64,000 nt of DNA from Trema orientale (lineage: Eukaryota > Streptophyta > Magnoliopsida > Rosales > Cannabaceae): contig JXTC01000006.1 in assembly GCA_002914845.1 (NCBI GenBank), positions 1,921,845-1,985,844 of the forward strand, in the 5' to 3' direction. Position numbers and translations under genes: made by a program. The first letter of the stretch is position 1; each line of letters begins with the position of its first letter. Positions 54,331 to 64,000 of this stretch are shown here, one piece after another. The notes below the pieces were generated by a model. That model ran no database searches, was not told the origin of the DNA, and worked only from the letters and a program-made list of their open reading frames with translations.

Positions 54331-54340
54331 ATGGCCTAGT

Positions 54341-55831
54341 CACTACTCTCTGGCCAGTCCAAAGTGTTACGCTAAGCTCGTATTGTCCTCCGTATAATCC
54401 ACGGCAGGATTTGTCCAATTTAGCATAATCTTGCCTCAGGGTGTATCCTCATCTCTAGTTGAACCAAAAACCTCAATTTTAAGAAGGACTTACAAGCTTA
54501 GCTCGTACTAATTGTTCTAACCATTGTCAATAAAGGTCAAAAATTTAATTTATTGAACGAATACTCCAAGAAAAATTACACCGAAAAACATTGGGACTTT
54601 ATAAGATACCAGAACAATATAATAAAATCGATTTATACTTACTAATAACAAAAGTAGTTAATATATGTTTGCTTGAATAGGAGAGTTTTGTCTTTATGCA
54701 TAGTACAGTATCAAAGGAGATCATACATGGATTATAATTTCAATAGAATTTTACGTACTCGTGTATATTTTAAAAATAATAAACTAGTCTCTTTAATTTA
54801 AGTAAAGTGAAATATCCCATTTTAATAGCGTGTTTCGAAAAATAAACCCTTTTGAAACAATTATTTATTTATTTATTTACTTTTTTTTTTTTTTTGCAAA
54901 ATAAACGTTGCAATGGTCTAATGGACATGCATGCTCTAACGCAGTTGAGTTATAAAATGGGTATATTTCCAGTACATATTATCGAAAGGGGCTACTTTTG
55001 CAAAAGCTCCCTTTCTTTAATTTAGGTTAAGCTAATAGGTTTGTGGTTGAAAAAGAAAAGACTTTACAAGGCTCAAAATGGGGGTTCTAGAGGATAAAAT
55101 GTCTCATGCTTAGCTTGAAAAGCTCAAATGGCCCAAAAATTGCTTAAATCTTTTCCTTAGTGAAATATTGTCTAGGATTTTACCTCAATAGATTATCAAG
55201 TAAATTCTAGCACTTGTGAGATTATCAAAATGTCATCTTCATATAAATATTCTCTAGATTCACTCACAGATCACAGATCAAGGTTTCGTCCAAATTCCCA
55301 TCCCTTTGTCAAAGAGAGAGAAAAAAAAAGAAAGAGAAAGAAAACATCAAAGAAGTTTCCAAGATGTTGGAAAATATTAGGTAGATTCTAGTCTTGATCT
55401 AAGCAATACATTTAGTTTTGGAGATAATTTTTCTTATATATTTGTTGTGCAATAGGTCTAAGTTAAATAAATTAAATTCTTTTCNAAAAAAAAAAAAAAA
55501 AGAAAAAGAAAAAAATGTATTTTTGACATTTTATTGATATTCACATAAAAATTCTTGATATTTTATGGGCATTTTGTCAACATTCTTAATACTTTTTGAC
55601 GTTGTGGATATTTCCATACATTATGGAAAAACTATTTGCGTCCTCTTATCTATGTCAAGACTTCAAAAGACATTATTGTGCATATTTCCATCCTTGGTTA
55701 AAAAGCATCTAAATATTTTTTTTAAGTCTTGAAATACTAGGAAATATTAGGTACTATCAATATGCATATCTAGATATTTTTTTTTTGGAATGTAAGATTT
55801 GACCCTTCACATCTGAAAGATATTGCGAAAG
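54341..55831. other. Intergenic DNA with one ambiguous base
   Basis: Base 55,485 is N at the start of a poly-A run (55,486-55,502), probably an assembly or polishing uncertainty. A TATA-like CATATAAATATT lies at about 55,238, followed by a purine-rich tract, but no coding exon follows. No gene recognised. Confidence 0.45.
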
Positions 55832-56184
55832 AGATAACTGCAAAAAAATTACCCTGAAGTATGATTTTATGCAATTTTAACTTTATCTTTTGGCCTATGC
55901 AAAATTGTACCTCTATATTTAAAATTTCGTCAAATATTTACCCTTTGTATCCAAATTGACCCAAAAATTTCATATTAAACACAAAATCCGAATTAATGAT
56001 ATCTTATTTCTATTAACAAATAGTTAAAATATATAACTTAAAACAATCAACATAACCAAATTTGTATATAAAAAGTAGAAATTTGTAAAGACTTCAAATA
56101 TAGTGATATAATTTTACACAAACCAAAAAATAAGATTAAAATTGCAGAAATGTCATACTTTATAGTGTGATTTTGTAATTAACC
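55832..56184. repeat. Small inverted-repeat element, family A copy 3 (best preserved)
   Basis: The left end (GATAACTGCAAAAA, then CCTGAAGTATGATTTTATGC) pairs with the right end (GCAGAAATGTCATACTTTATAG, then TTTGTAATTAACC, read in reverse). Arms of roughly 100 bp include CAAAATTGTAC facing ATAATTTTACAC. Non-coding. Copies 1 and 2 lie at 1.1 and 45.6 kb. Confidence 0.6.
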
Positions 56185-56559
56185 CTATTGCTAAATGCCA
56201 TAATATTAAGGTTATAACATTTGTGATGACTAAATTTTGCATATGCAAGTTCATTCACAAGTGATTTAATAAATTCTAAATTGCTTATTCTTATAATAAT
56301 TAAGTTCACATTCTTATATGGTTTTATATATGTATATATATATTTTATTTTTTCGGGTAAGGTCAAGTCCAAAACTTAATTTTACTTGCGTGAAAAATAT
56401 TTTGAAAAAAAAAAGGGCACATTTTTAGGGTGATGGAAGGAAGTAAAAGAGAGAAAAGCAAGCGAATGAACGTGTAGCATTAGAAATGGAAGGGCCGCAC
56501 GTGCGAGGAAAAGCGGGAAGCCAAATGCAATGTTAGTGTGGCAATAAGGTTTTCCGTTT

Positions 56560-56700
56560 AGGTTTTTCTTTTTCTATAACGTTAAACTCTGTTTCTCTCC
56601 TCGTGTTTCCACGCCGCCGTAAACTCCTCACTCTCTTAACCTTCTAAATTTCTCTCTTCTCTCTCAGTCTCAGACTCTCACTCGCTACAGGTACTCTCCT
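56560..56700 (+). promoter_or_regulatory. Probable promoter and non-coding first exon of the 57.5-kb gene
   Basis: A CT-rich leader (56,590-56,680) ends CGCTACAG and is followed by GTACTC at 56,691, a plausible splice donor. The intron would run to a site just before the coding exon near 57,380. A TATA-like TCTATAAC lies at about 56,573. This fits a 5' untranslated exon for the gene starting at 57,457. Confidence 0.4.
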
Positions 56701-57456
56701 TTTGTTTACAACTTCACTTTACACGTACACATACATGTATAATACTCATCCCTCTCTCTCTCTCTCTCTGTATATTCTTATAACTAATATTTTGTGAGTT
56801 GAAGAAGCTGCTTCTCTGTTTTTTTCTCAAAGTTGTAATTATTCATTTTTTTTTGAATGCGGATTATGTCTTTTGCTTCAGCTGTGTTATCCTAAAGTCG
56901 TTCTTACATATTTGTAGCTTGAATTATTTCCCAATGCATGCGAACAATTCTACTACAAAGTATCTTCTATGTTGTTTTCATGGGACATTTTGTTTTCTAT
57001 GTTTTAATATATATATATCCGCCAGTGTAAAACGAAAAAAGATTATTGACACATGAAAAGGGTTTTGTTTGTTAACGATTTTGCTTCGAATCGAGTTATG
57101 GGTCATGGGCTATTTCCAGTTTTGAATGAGTTGTGTTAGAGAAACAAGGTAATGTGATTGATTTTGATCATGCTTACTTGTTCAGAAAATTGCTTTAAGA
57201 GATCACTATTTTCTCATTCATGTTTATTTGGGTTTCTTTCTTTATGTTCTAAAATTACTATTGGACTTCCAAAGCTCAAGTTTAAGGGTTGCTTGTCTGA
57301 CTCTAACTTTGATCTCTAAATGGTTCAAAATTTTGAGCTTGATTAAAATTCCCTCACAAGCATATTTTGGCTGAATTCAGTTTCAGGCTTAACTATAAGG
57401 AATTTCTTGAAGTATTCCTTACTAATAAAAATAGGCTGGGGCTGGAATATTGTGGC

Positions 57457-60214
57457 ATGTCTCCTGCTCAACCATTAATGGATGTTGAAGTGGATTGTAA
57501 ACCAAATATTAATGCACAAGTTGCTCCTGAAAATGGAAATAAGAGTTCCCTCACGGTGGCGGAAAATTTAGCTATGAGGTGCTTAAGTTGCAGTAGTAAC
57601 TTTGAGGACAGTATAACTGGGATGGAAGATCTGATCGATGACCAAAATAAGGTTCTCGAGGAGGTAGACGTTGATATAACTGAATGGAGAAATGATTCAG
57701 ACATCAGATTAGCTGAAAAAGAGGACCCTGATGCAACGGAGTATTCAAGCTCATTTGAGGACACTGCTTCTGATGCTGAGAATTGTTCCGGATTTTGTGA
57801 AGGCGAAGTGGAATCACAATTTTTTGGGGATAATGGTTTTGCATCTTCATTTGATGCATTAGGTAGTGTATTTCAAATGAGGTGTGTGCATTTTCGTTTT
57901 TGTTTATGTTTTTCAGTTAGCTGTTGTCCTTAAATGAAAGATTTAGCATAAAAGATCATTGTTGTTCGATGTTAGCATATTAAGGGTAACAGTTGCAATT
58001 AAAACCATGTCCACATGATTAAACGATACTTTCTTTTTTTGGATAATATTTAAGATGATTCATAGATGGCTAATTGGTGATGTTTAATGTGACATACTCA
58101 TCTCAATTGTCTGTGCTTCCATTTTAGGAAGAAGAAATTGACGAATCATTGGAGGAGCTTCATACGTCCTGTGATGTGGCGCTGCAAATGGATGGAATTG
58201 AGGATCAAGGAAATTGATTCTCAAGTGTCAAAATATTCCAGAGAGCTTGCTGCATATGACCAAGGAAAACATCCAGGATTAGAACAATTTATTTCAGAAG
58301 GATTTTGTTCAAAGTCATTTCCATTTTCAAGTCAATATATGAGAAAAAAGGCTATGAAGAGGAGGAAGCGGAAGAAAGTTGAAGACGCTACTGATGTAAC
58401 ATCATACATGTCGCAACATAACCTTTTCTCGTATCTTGGTAATACTTGCATTATGGTGTTTGATACTTTGCTTTTCTTCCCCCTCCCCAAAACACAAATA
58501 AAGATCTCTGGTTCTGGTCTGTGATGTATTGCAGAAAATAAGAAGTCAGATCCTGATAGCACTTATTTGGCTGATGAATTTGGTAATGCAGGTAATATTT
58601 TGCTTGAACTCAAGTTCTTAAAGTATTATTTTCCATATTTGCTTCCAACAGAGAAAGGAGAAAGCAAAAAACTTACTTTCAGATTTTTCAATTTTGAATT
58701 GTCTTCGTGTATTGGAAATATCCTATGAATTGTCGTTCTCAATCAGTATTGCTCGAGTCTTTTACTTCTGATTCTGATTAAGCTAGTTTTGCTATGAGGC
58801 AGCAACCACAGAGCAGAATGCCGATTGCAATGACAAACTTGGCACCAGTGATGATTGGACATCGTTTGAGTTCAAAGATAGTGATGTTTCCATGGAGCAA
58901 GTTCTTTGGAATATCGAGAAAGTGCATTCCTGGGTTCAGAAATTGAAGGGTCAAATAGATACGGTGATGTCCAAAAATGCTGCTAAGTTCTCATCCTCGG
59001 AGAACTTGAGCCTTCTTGCACCTTTAAACGTTCAGACCAGCTCTGCTCATAGTCCTGCGTTCTCCACTGGCAATGCGGATGCAATATCTGCAGAGTTTAT
59101 GTACACTGAAAATCAACACCTAACGGACTATGATATTGGTGGTATCGTTCTTCCTGAAAGTGTTGTGTCGAGCTTTGGAGAAGCTATCTCTGTTCCTGAT
59201 ATTATCGAAAGCACTGTGGGATTGTTGTCTTCTGCTGATGTCACCCTTCATCAGGCCCAGTTTGGAGATTCAAGTGAAGATGTAAGTGGTCTTTATCTAA
59301 CGCTATCTTATGGTCCTTTACTTTTTCTACATGTTAACTATATAAGGATTACATTACAACCTACCCGGATTTAGAGTTTGTGCTAGAGCTCTTTGCAAAA
59401 CTCCAAAAAAGGTCAGCAGCATAGAAGTCAAGAAGACTAATACTGGACTTTCTAACAGATTTATAAAGTTATGACTGGATTCATAAGGTCCTGAAATCCT
59501 CAATAGCATTGATGTACTTTTGACCCCCTGCCACGTGTATGAGTTCTTCAATACTACTGTGCAGGTAGTGGTTTGGAGTTTTAAGGACCCTTGGTTTGAT
59601 ACTTCACCCTTAATCCAAGAGACAATACGACTTCCTCCTGTATCTTCATATTGAATTCCTCGTGCTGGCAGTTGCATTTATATTTCCCAGATACGCTGCA
59701 TTGCTTTTTGATGATAGTTAACCATTGTAGCTGATCTAATCCATGTCTAATGATGCTATAAACTATACATTGTTAATAACACTATCATTTTCTCCGTGAT
59801 TTCTCCTCTTCTAGCCAAAGTTGGAACTGGGACTCGTTACCTCAACCACATCTATCAGCTATTTATGCCCTATATTGTTGTGTTCTGCAGATTGTGGATA
59901 ACGTCCTGTTACATGACGAGGCAGCTGAAGGAGAAGAAAACACTTTCCAGAGGCTAACTAACCAATCCCAGGAGAACCATCAACAGGAACCAGAGATATG
60001 TGGACAGGAAGCCTTGAATCCTTCTGGTTCAATTCCCTCATCAGAACAACCTGACCCCATGTTGAATGGTGTTGCTCATCATGAGCAGTCAACTCTGACA
60101 TCGTGTCTAGCTTCTGATGTCCATTTTCCCAGAGGCAAAAGAAAGCGAGGGGAACGGAAAGCTGGCTCGGTTGTTTGGAACAAGAGATGCTCAGGCGACA
60201 CCGATAGCCAATGA
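57457..60214 (+). CDS. Conserved plant protein of unknown function, probably nuclear (5 coding exons)
   Basis: Coding exons 57,457-57,881, 58,128-58,438, 58,535-58,591, 58,803-59,281 and 59,891-60,214 join in phase to 531 residues with GT-AG borders. The N-terminal 140 residues are acidic and Ser-rich. Residues 142-205 form the most constrained-looking part, with LTNHWRSFIRP, MWRCKWMELRIKEI and a YSRELAAYDQ helix. A strong nuclear-localisation-type cluster follows (RKKAMKRRKRKK, about 214-225), and a second basic patch (RGKRKRGERK) lies near residues 505-515. Residues from VLWNIEKVHSWVQKLKGQID may form a short coiled coil. No enzyme motif is present. I recall similar unknown-function proteins in Arabidopsis (At3g59670/At4g37440 type) but could not check. 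The start is the first ATG of the exon; upstream sequence lacks an in-frame ATG before the intron. Confidence 0.8.
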
Positions 60215-60409
60215 GTTAAAAAAGGATTCCTCTAATGTGTTGTATATATATTAGTCTACTGGTTAAAGAATTTTGACGGAGTTCTCATTCTTTTTCCCCA
60301 ACTTCACATAACTGACTGTTTGTTCTCAGGTGAATTACCATCATCTTGGTTTCATAAGGATAAGGAGTATTATTGTTTGTTCTATATGGCATTCAAGTCA
60401 CTCCTTGAT

Positions 60410-60495
60410 CCTTATGTATAATATACATACATATATATATATATATATATATTGATCCTTATGTATAATATACATACATATATATATATATATTA
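60410..60495. repeat. Tandem duplication with (TA)n
   Basis: ATCCTTATGTATAATATACA followed by TACATATATATA occurs twice in tandem in the 3' flank of the unknown-protein gene. Confidence 0.8.
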
Positions 60496-60499
60496 TTTT

Positions 60500-62760
60500 G
60501 GATATATCAGAAATTTCTCAAACTCGTAAAGAAGACTCAATGCTGTTTGGTATTGATGCTTTGATTGGAGAATTTCTGATTTTAATAAAGCTCGAAGCAA
60601 AGCTAAAAGCTAGAATTTTTGGCTTCTCAAAACTACTGGACTAAAAAACTGCTTTCTAGAGCATTAGATTTTGAACCCCGGCAAAATGTAGGTTTACCAA
60701 ATACTAGTTATAGCTGAAATCATTTCCATAATTAGAATCAGGTGTGGTAAAAGTAAATCCCAAGATGGCCCTTAGTTCGACGTTGCAACTACTGTTCATT
60801 CTAGTACAAGAGCACACTGTAATAAATCTGTGTAACTGGGAATGGGAAGAAGGGCTGACCCTTATTCCACAGTGTTATAAATCTGTCATTGGATCCGTTT
60901 CTTAATCAAAACCATGCGCGTATCATGAAATGTCTTGAAATAGAAAGAAAAGTATCAACATTTTAATGAACAAAAGTTAAAACATGTTAGAATGATTATT
61001 GTTTATTGAAGCAACTAGCTAACAAGGTTAAAATATATTCTGGTTGATATGTGTACACGTGATTAATTGGTCTGAAAATGGTGAGTTGGATTTATACCAT
61101 AATAATGCCTCTGCCCCTATGCTGGCGTGGGGTTGGGATCATTTTGCTTTTGCAACGCTTTGATTGGTATCTGAATATGCACGTGTTTACATCTCTTCGG
61201 ATCTGAAGAACATTGTGACTCGCACGTGATCTGTGACAGAACAAAAACCATAATGAAAGAAAGGTCGAGGGACTTAAAAAAAAATCTACATTAGTAAGTG
61301 ACTGAATGTTAATGTGTCCAAGTAACATAATTTTCCGTAACACCCTGAAGAAAAATATAAGTTTGGATCACTAGTAAGTTTTTATTTATTTATTTATTTA
61401 TTGCAAGTTAAAGTTGAATGTCCCATCGTCTCCTTCATCCCATAAATATGTTTAATTGACCTTAAATTTAGGGGAGGCCCATAAAGTTACTCGTCACTCT
61501 ATATCACTGTCCCTTTCCGACCTTTTATTGGAAGCTCTTCATTCCAACCCAAAGTGGACAACATGATTTCTATGGTCTACTACGTATAAAAAGCAAAAGA
61601 TGACAGAAAACTCAGCACCCTTTTGACCCAAAAAAGCATTTGTCAAATTTTGGTCACATCCTTTGTTATTTCCTCTATTGAGAAAATTACCCTCTTAATG
61701 TTATTGTTATTATAGTCTGTCATGAAGCTATATTGGCAAATTAGTTTTGTCCATGGCATTGAGTTTAGCTATTAGTTTTGGACTAATTAAGCTTGAGCAT
61801 ATTTGAGTGACAAGCTTGAATAGGCTTTGAGTTGGTTCAGCAAGACAAATTCATAGCCTCACCTATAGCTTAATTACTTGTGTATTAGGACATATAGAAA
61901 GGTTTCCAATGGTAAATTAATGGGTGCAATCCCAAATCAAACGTCTCCAATCATAGTGTCTTTCTTTTTTCTCTTTGCAGCAGCTTTTGAGGGGGTTTGG
62001 AAGATAACACCACCCAAATATGAATCATGATGCCATCCATTGGCAAATTATTTATAAACACCCTGGATCTATAATGTTCTCTCTCTCTCCCTCCTGGACC
62101 ATTTCCATTTTCTTCTCCTTTTCAGGACTGTATTTTGTATGTAGACCTTTTTTTTTTGGGATCACTTTTAATTAGCATCAAAATCACAAGAGACTCAAAA
62201 TACATTGTCTATAACTAACTTAGCTATGCTTTCCCATTTCTTATCAGAACGCATGTAATTTAAAGTCTCATAGTTATTTTAAAGGGAGAACACATTGATG
62301 CTAATTAGGCATAATAAACTCCAACTTGGTAACTACATTAATATATATATATATATTTATATTTATATGCTTATATGAAGAAAAGTTTTTGGTTTGCTAG
62401 GTTGATAAATTAACTTAGCCACTAGAGGTTCGCTTTCTACATGATTCTGTTGTACCTAAAGGCAGGCCAGGCCAGGCATGTTTTTAACATATATTAATGC
62501 ATTAATTTATCTTCCATGCTAACAATCATGGAGATTTAGGAAAATAAACATGATTACACTTGTCTAGATACTTTCTATGCCCAGAAAGTCATAGATAATT
62601 AGCTAAGATAAGAATTTCCACAATTATTATTATTATTTTTTTTTAGGAAAAAGGTTATCAAGGGTAGTTGAGTAATTTGCAATGATAAAAGCCTAGCATA
62701 ATAGAATTTTACTTTGGCTTTGAATTTTGAAATTCTCTCTCTAGCTTATAGGACTGATAA
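60500..62760. other. Intergenic DNA, no gene seen
   Basis: Includes the likely 3' flank of the upstream gene. A (TTTA)n run lies at about 61,380-61,402, a CT run at about 62,078-62,091 preceded by TTATTTATAAACACC (62,048-62,062), which is TATA-like, and a (TA)n tract at 62,341-62,356. No coding domain. Confidence 0.4.
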
Positions 62761-62799
62761 AATGAAAGAGGAATCACGCCTGCCAAAGCAAAAGAAAAG

Positions 62800-63048
62800 G
62801 AAAGGGGAGAGGGGATTGGGTTTGTAAATAAAGAATGGAGAAAAGGGAAAAGAAGCACAACATTGCCAACCCCATTTCTTTCTTTGATTGATCTTCACAA
62901 AGATTGAAGCTCTCCAAAAAGGCTTCTTCTTCTCATTCTCATCAACTCAAATGAAACTTCTTTGCTTCTCTTCATCTCTTTCTTCAGCTTTTTCCTTACT
63001 CCACCTTCCTAACTTGTTCATGCAAGATCCAAAGAGCTCACACACAAG
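62800..63048 (+). promoter_or_regulatory. Possible leader exon of a downstream plus-strand gene
   Basis: A G/A-rich then CT-rich stretch of plant-leader type ends CACACACAAG and is followed by GTATGTATG, a strong splice donor at 63,049. It contains a small ATG frame (62,951: MKLLCFSSSLSSAFSLLHLP onward) that reads up to the donor. It could be a short upstream frame or the beginning of a coding exon. The rest of the gene would lie beyond 64,000. Confidence 0.35.
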
Positions 63049-63071
63049 GTATGTATGCCAACTATATCACT

Positions 63072-63128
<57 letters not shown>
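63072..63128. repeat. (CT)n microsatellite, about 28 units
   Basis: An uninterrupted CT run of about 56 bp located 25 bp into the putative first intron. Confidence 0.95.
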
Positions 63129-63129
<1 letters not shown>

Positions 63130-63131
<2 letters not shown>

Positions 63132-64000
63132 CAGCTACTACAACTCTCACTGGTGTACATGAACATCTTAATTTGCTTGCATCATGATCTGTGATAATGA
63201 TCACTAAGCAGATAAAATTTTGGTCCTTCATAATCTTATCTATATGCAAGTTTCTTTTGATAAAATTCAGTGTAGAGAATGATAAATTCCCCTATAATGT
63301 GAAAATTCTTCTACCCTTCTGTAAATTTTATTTTATTTTTAGAATGTTTATGCTTCATCTGTCTTCAATGTGACATGTTGTGATTCTTTGATTTTTATTT
63401 ATTTTTTATTTTAAATTGTGTGATTCTTTGCTTGGTAGCTCAAGTTTTTCATCACAAAACAAGCCCATATTTGGTGGACCTCTTAATTTATATGATACTG
63501 CTTAAGTGGGCTTCACTAAACAGTAGAGAAGGCGGGGCTGGCTAGGACTAGTTGAGCCTTCTATTTAATAGGGCTAGATTCTATAGATTTAGGCCCATAC
63601 TAAGTAGTTGTTTGGGAATTTGACATGATCAGTAATAATTTGAACTAAAATGACTTTTCTAGAAGTTTTTTTAAAAATGACTTTTCTCGTCACACAATTT
63701 GTGATAATTGATTAATCATGAAAAAGTCATAATTTTACGTCATAAATTATGTGACCCCTATCATGAAATTGTGTGGCACTACTAGACAAGTTATTTTTCA
63801 AAACACTTCTGAACTAGTTATTTTAGTCCAAATTACTAATAGTTAGGTCCATTTGCCTAGTTGTTTTGGGAGTGAGATGCATCACCTGGTACTGTACGTA
63901 GTCACTACCATGATGATTGATGAAGATTCAATGCGCCAATATATGGTGTTTAAAAAAATGTCTAGAATACTCTTTTTAATCTTTATGGAGTCCATTATTA
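63130..64000. other. Intergenic or intronic DNA, no exon recognised
   Basis: AT-rich. The part at 63,640-63,840 has GACTTTTCT, TCACACAATT and inverted counterparts (AATTGTGTG, AGTTATTTT), suggesting a decayed inverted-repeat element. No domain readable. Confidence 0.35.

Noticed and set aside
59282..59890. Minus-strand frame at 59,354-59,677 and plus-strand extension of exon 5
   Set aside because: Lies in the last intron of the unknown-protein gene; the donor at 59,282 and acceptor at 59,890 keep the main frame.
63067..63249. Minus-strand frame with long Arg-Glu repeats
   Set aside because: Pure translation of the CT microsatellite.

Overview
The window is nuclear DNA of a flowering plant, most likely a eudicot. 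It is AT-rich, its genes carry many short GT-AG introns, and its intergenic space is full of transposon debris: Ty1/copia and LINE relics, and many small terminal-inverted-repeat elements. A single ambiguous base (N) lies at 55,485. The species cannot be fixed from the sequence alone.

Three genes look intact. On the minus strand, a RING-CH zinc-finger membrane E3 ligase gene (about 11.05-12.99 kb) lies next to an 18-exon BAGP1-type gene (N-terminal membrane anchor, C2, GRAM and VASt domains; 15.26-21.24 kb). On the plus strand, a 5-coding-exon gene (57.46-60.21 kb) encodes a 531-residue, probably nuclear protein of unknown function. The start of another plus-strand transcription unit may lie at 62.8-63.05 kb.

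Between these genes, 21.3-56.5 kb is an accessory stretch. It holds a decayed M1-family aminopeptidase gene (APM1-like, 28.17-34.77 kb) with frameshifts and a lost zinc ligand, and a short second copy of its middle at 52.2 kb. Between them sits a broken, inverted Ty1/copia element (about 35.2-44.46 kb) that also contains foreign non-coding DNA with a TATA-bearing, LTR-like core at 41.7 kb.

The most distinctive content is the set of small non-autonomous elements. Two related elements (27,294-27,842 and 53,579-54,330) and one of another type (4,927-5,553) are flanked by 10-bp direct repeats that look like target-site duplications. Long-armed foldback elements lie at 2.7, 3.5, 26.2 and 52.7 kb. 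A three-copy inverted-repeat family occurs at 1.1, 45.6 and 55.8 kb, and a 174-bp element with 7-bp flanking repeats sits inside the dead aminopeptidase gene. I found no CRISPR array, operon, rRNA or convincing tRNA. I did not find a new multi-gene system; the best leads are the element families, the dead peptidase pair, a duplicated splice site in the BAGP1-like gene, and the unknown nuclear protein.
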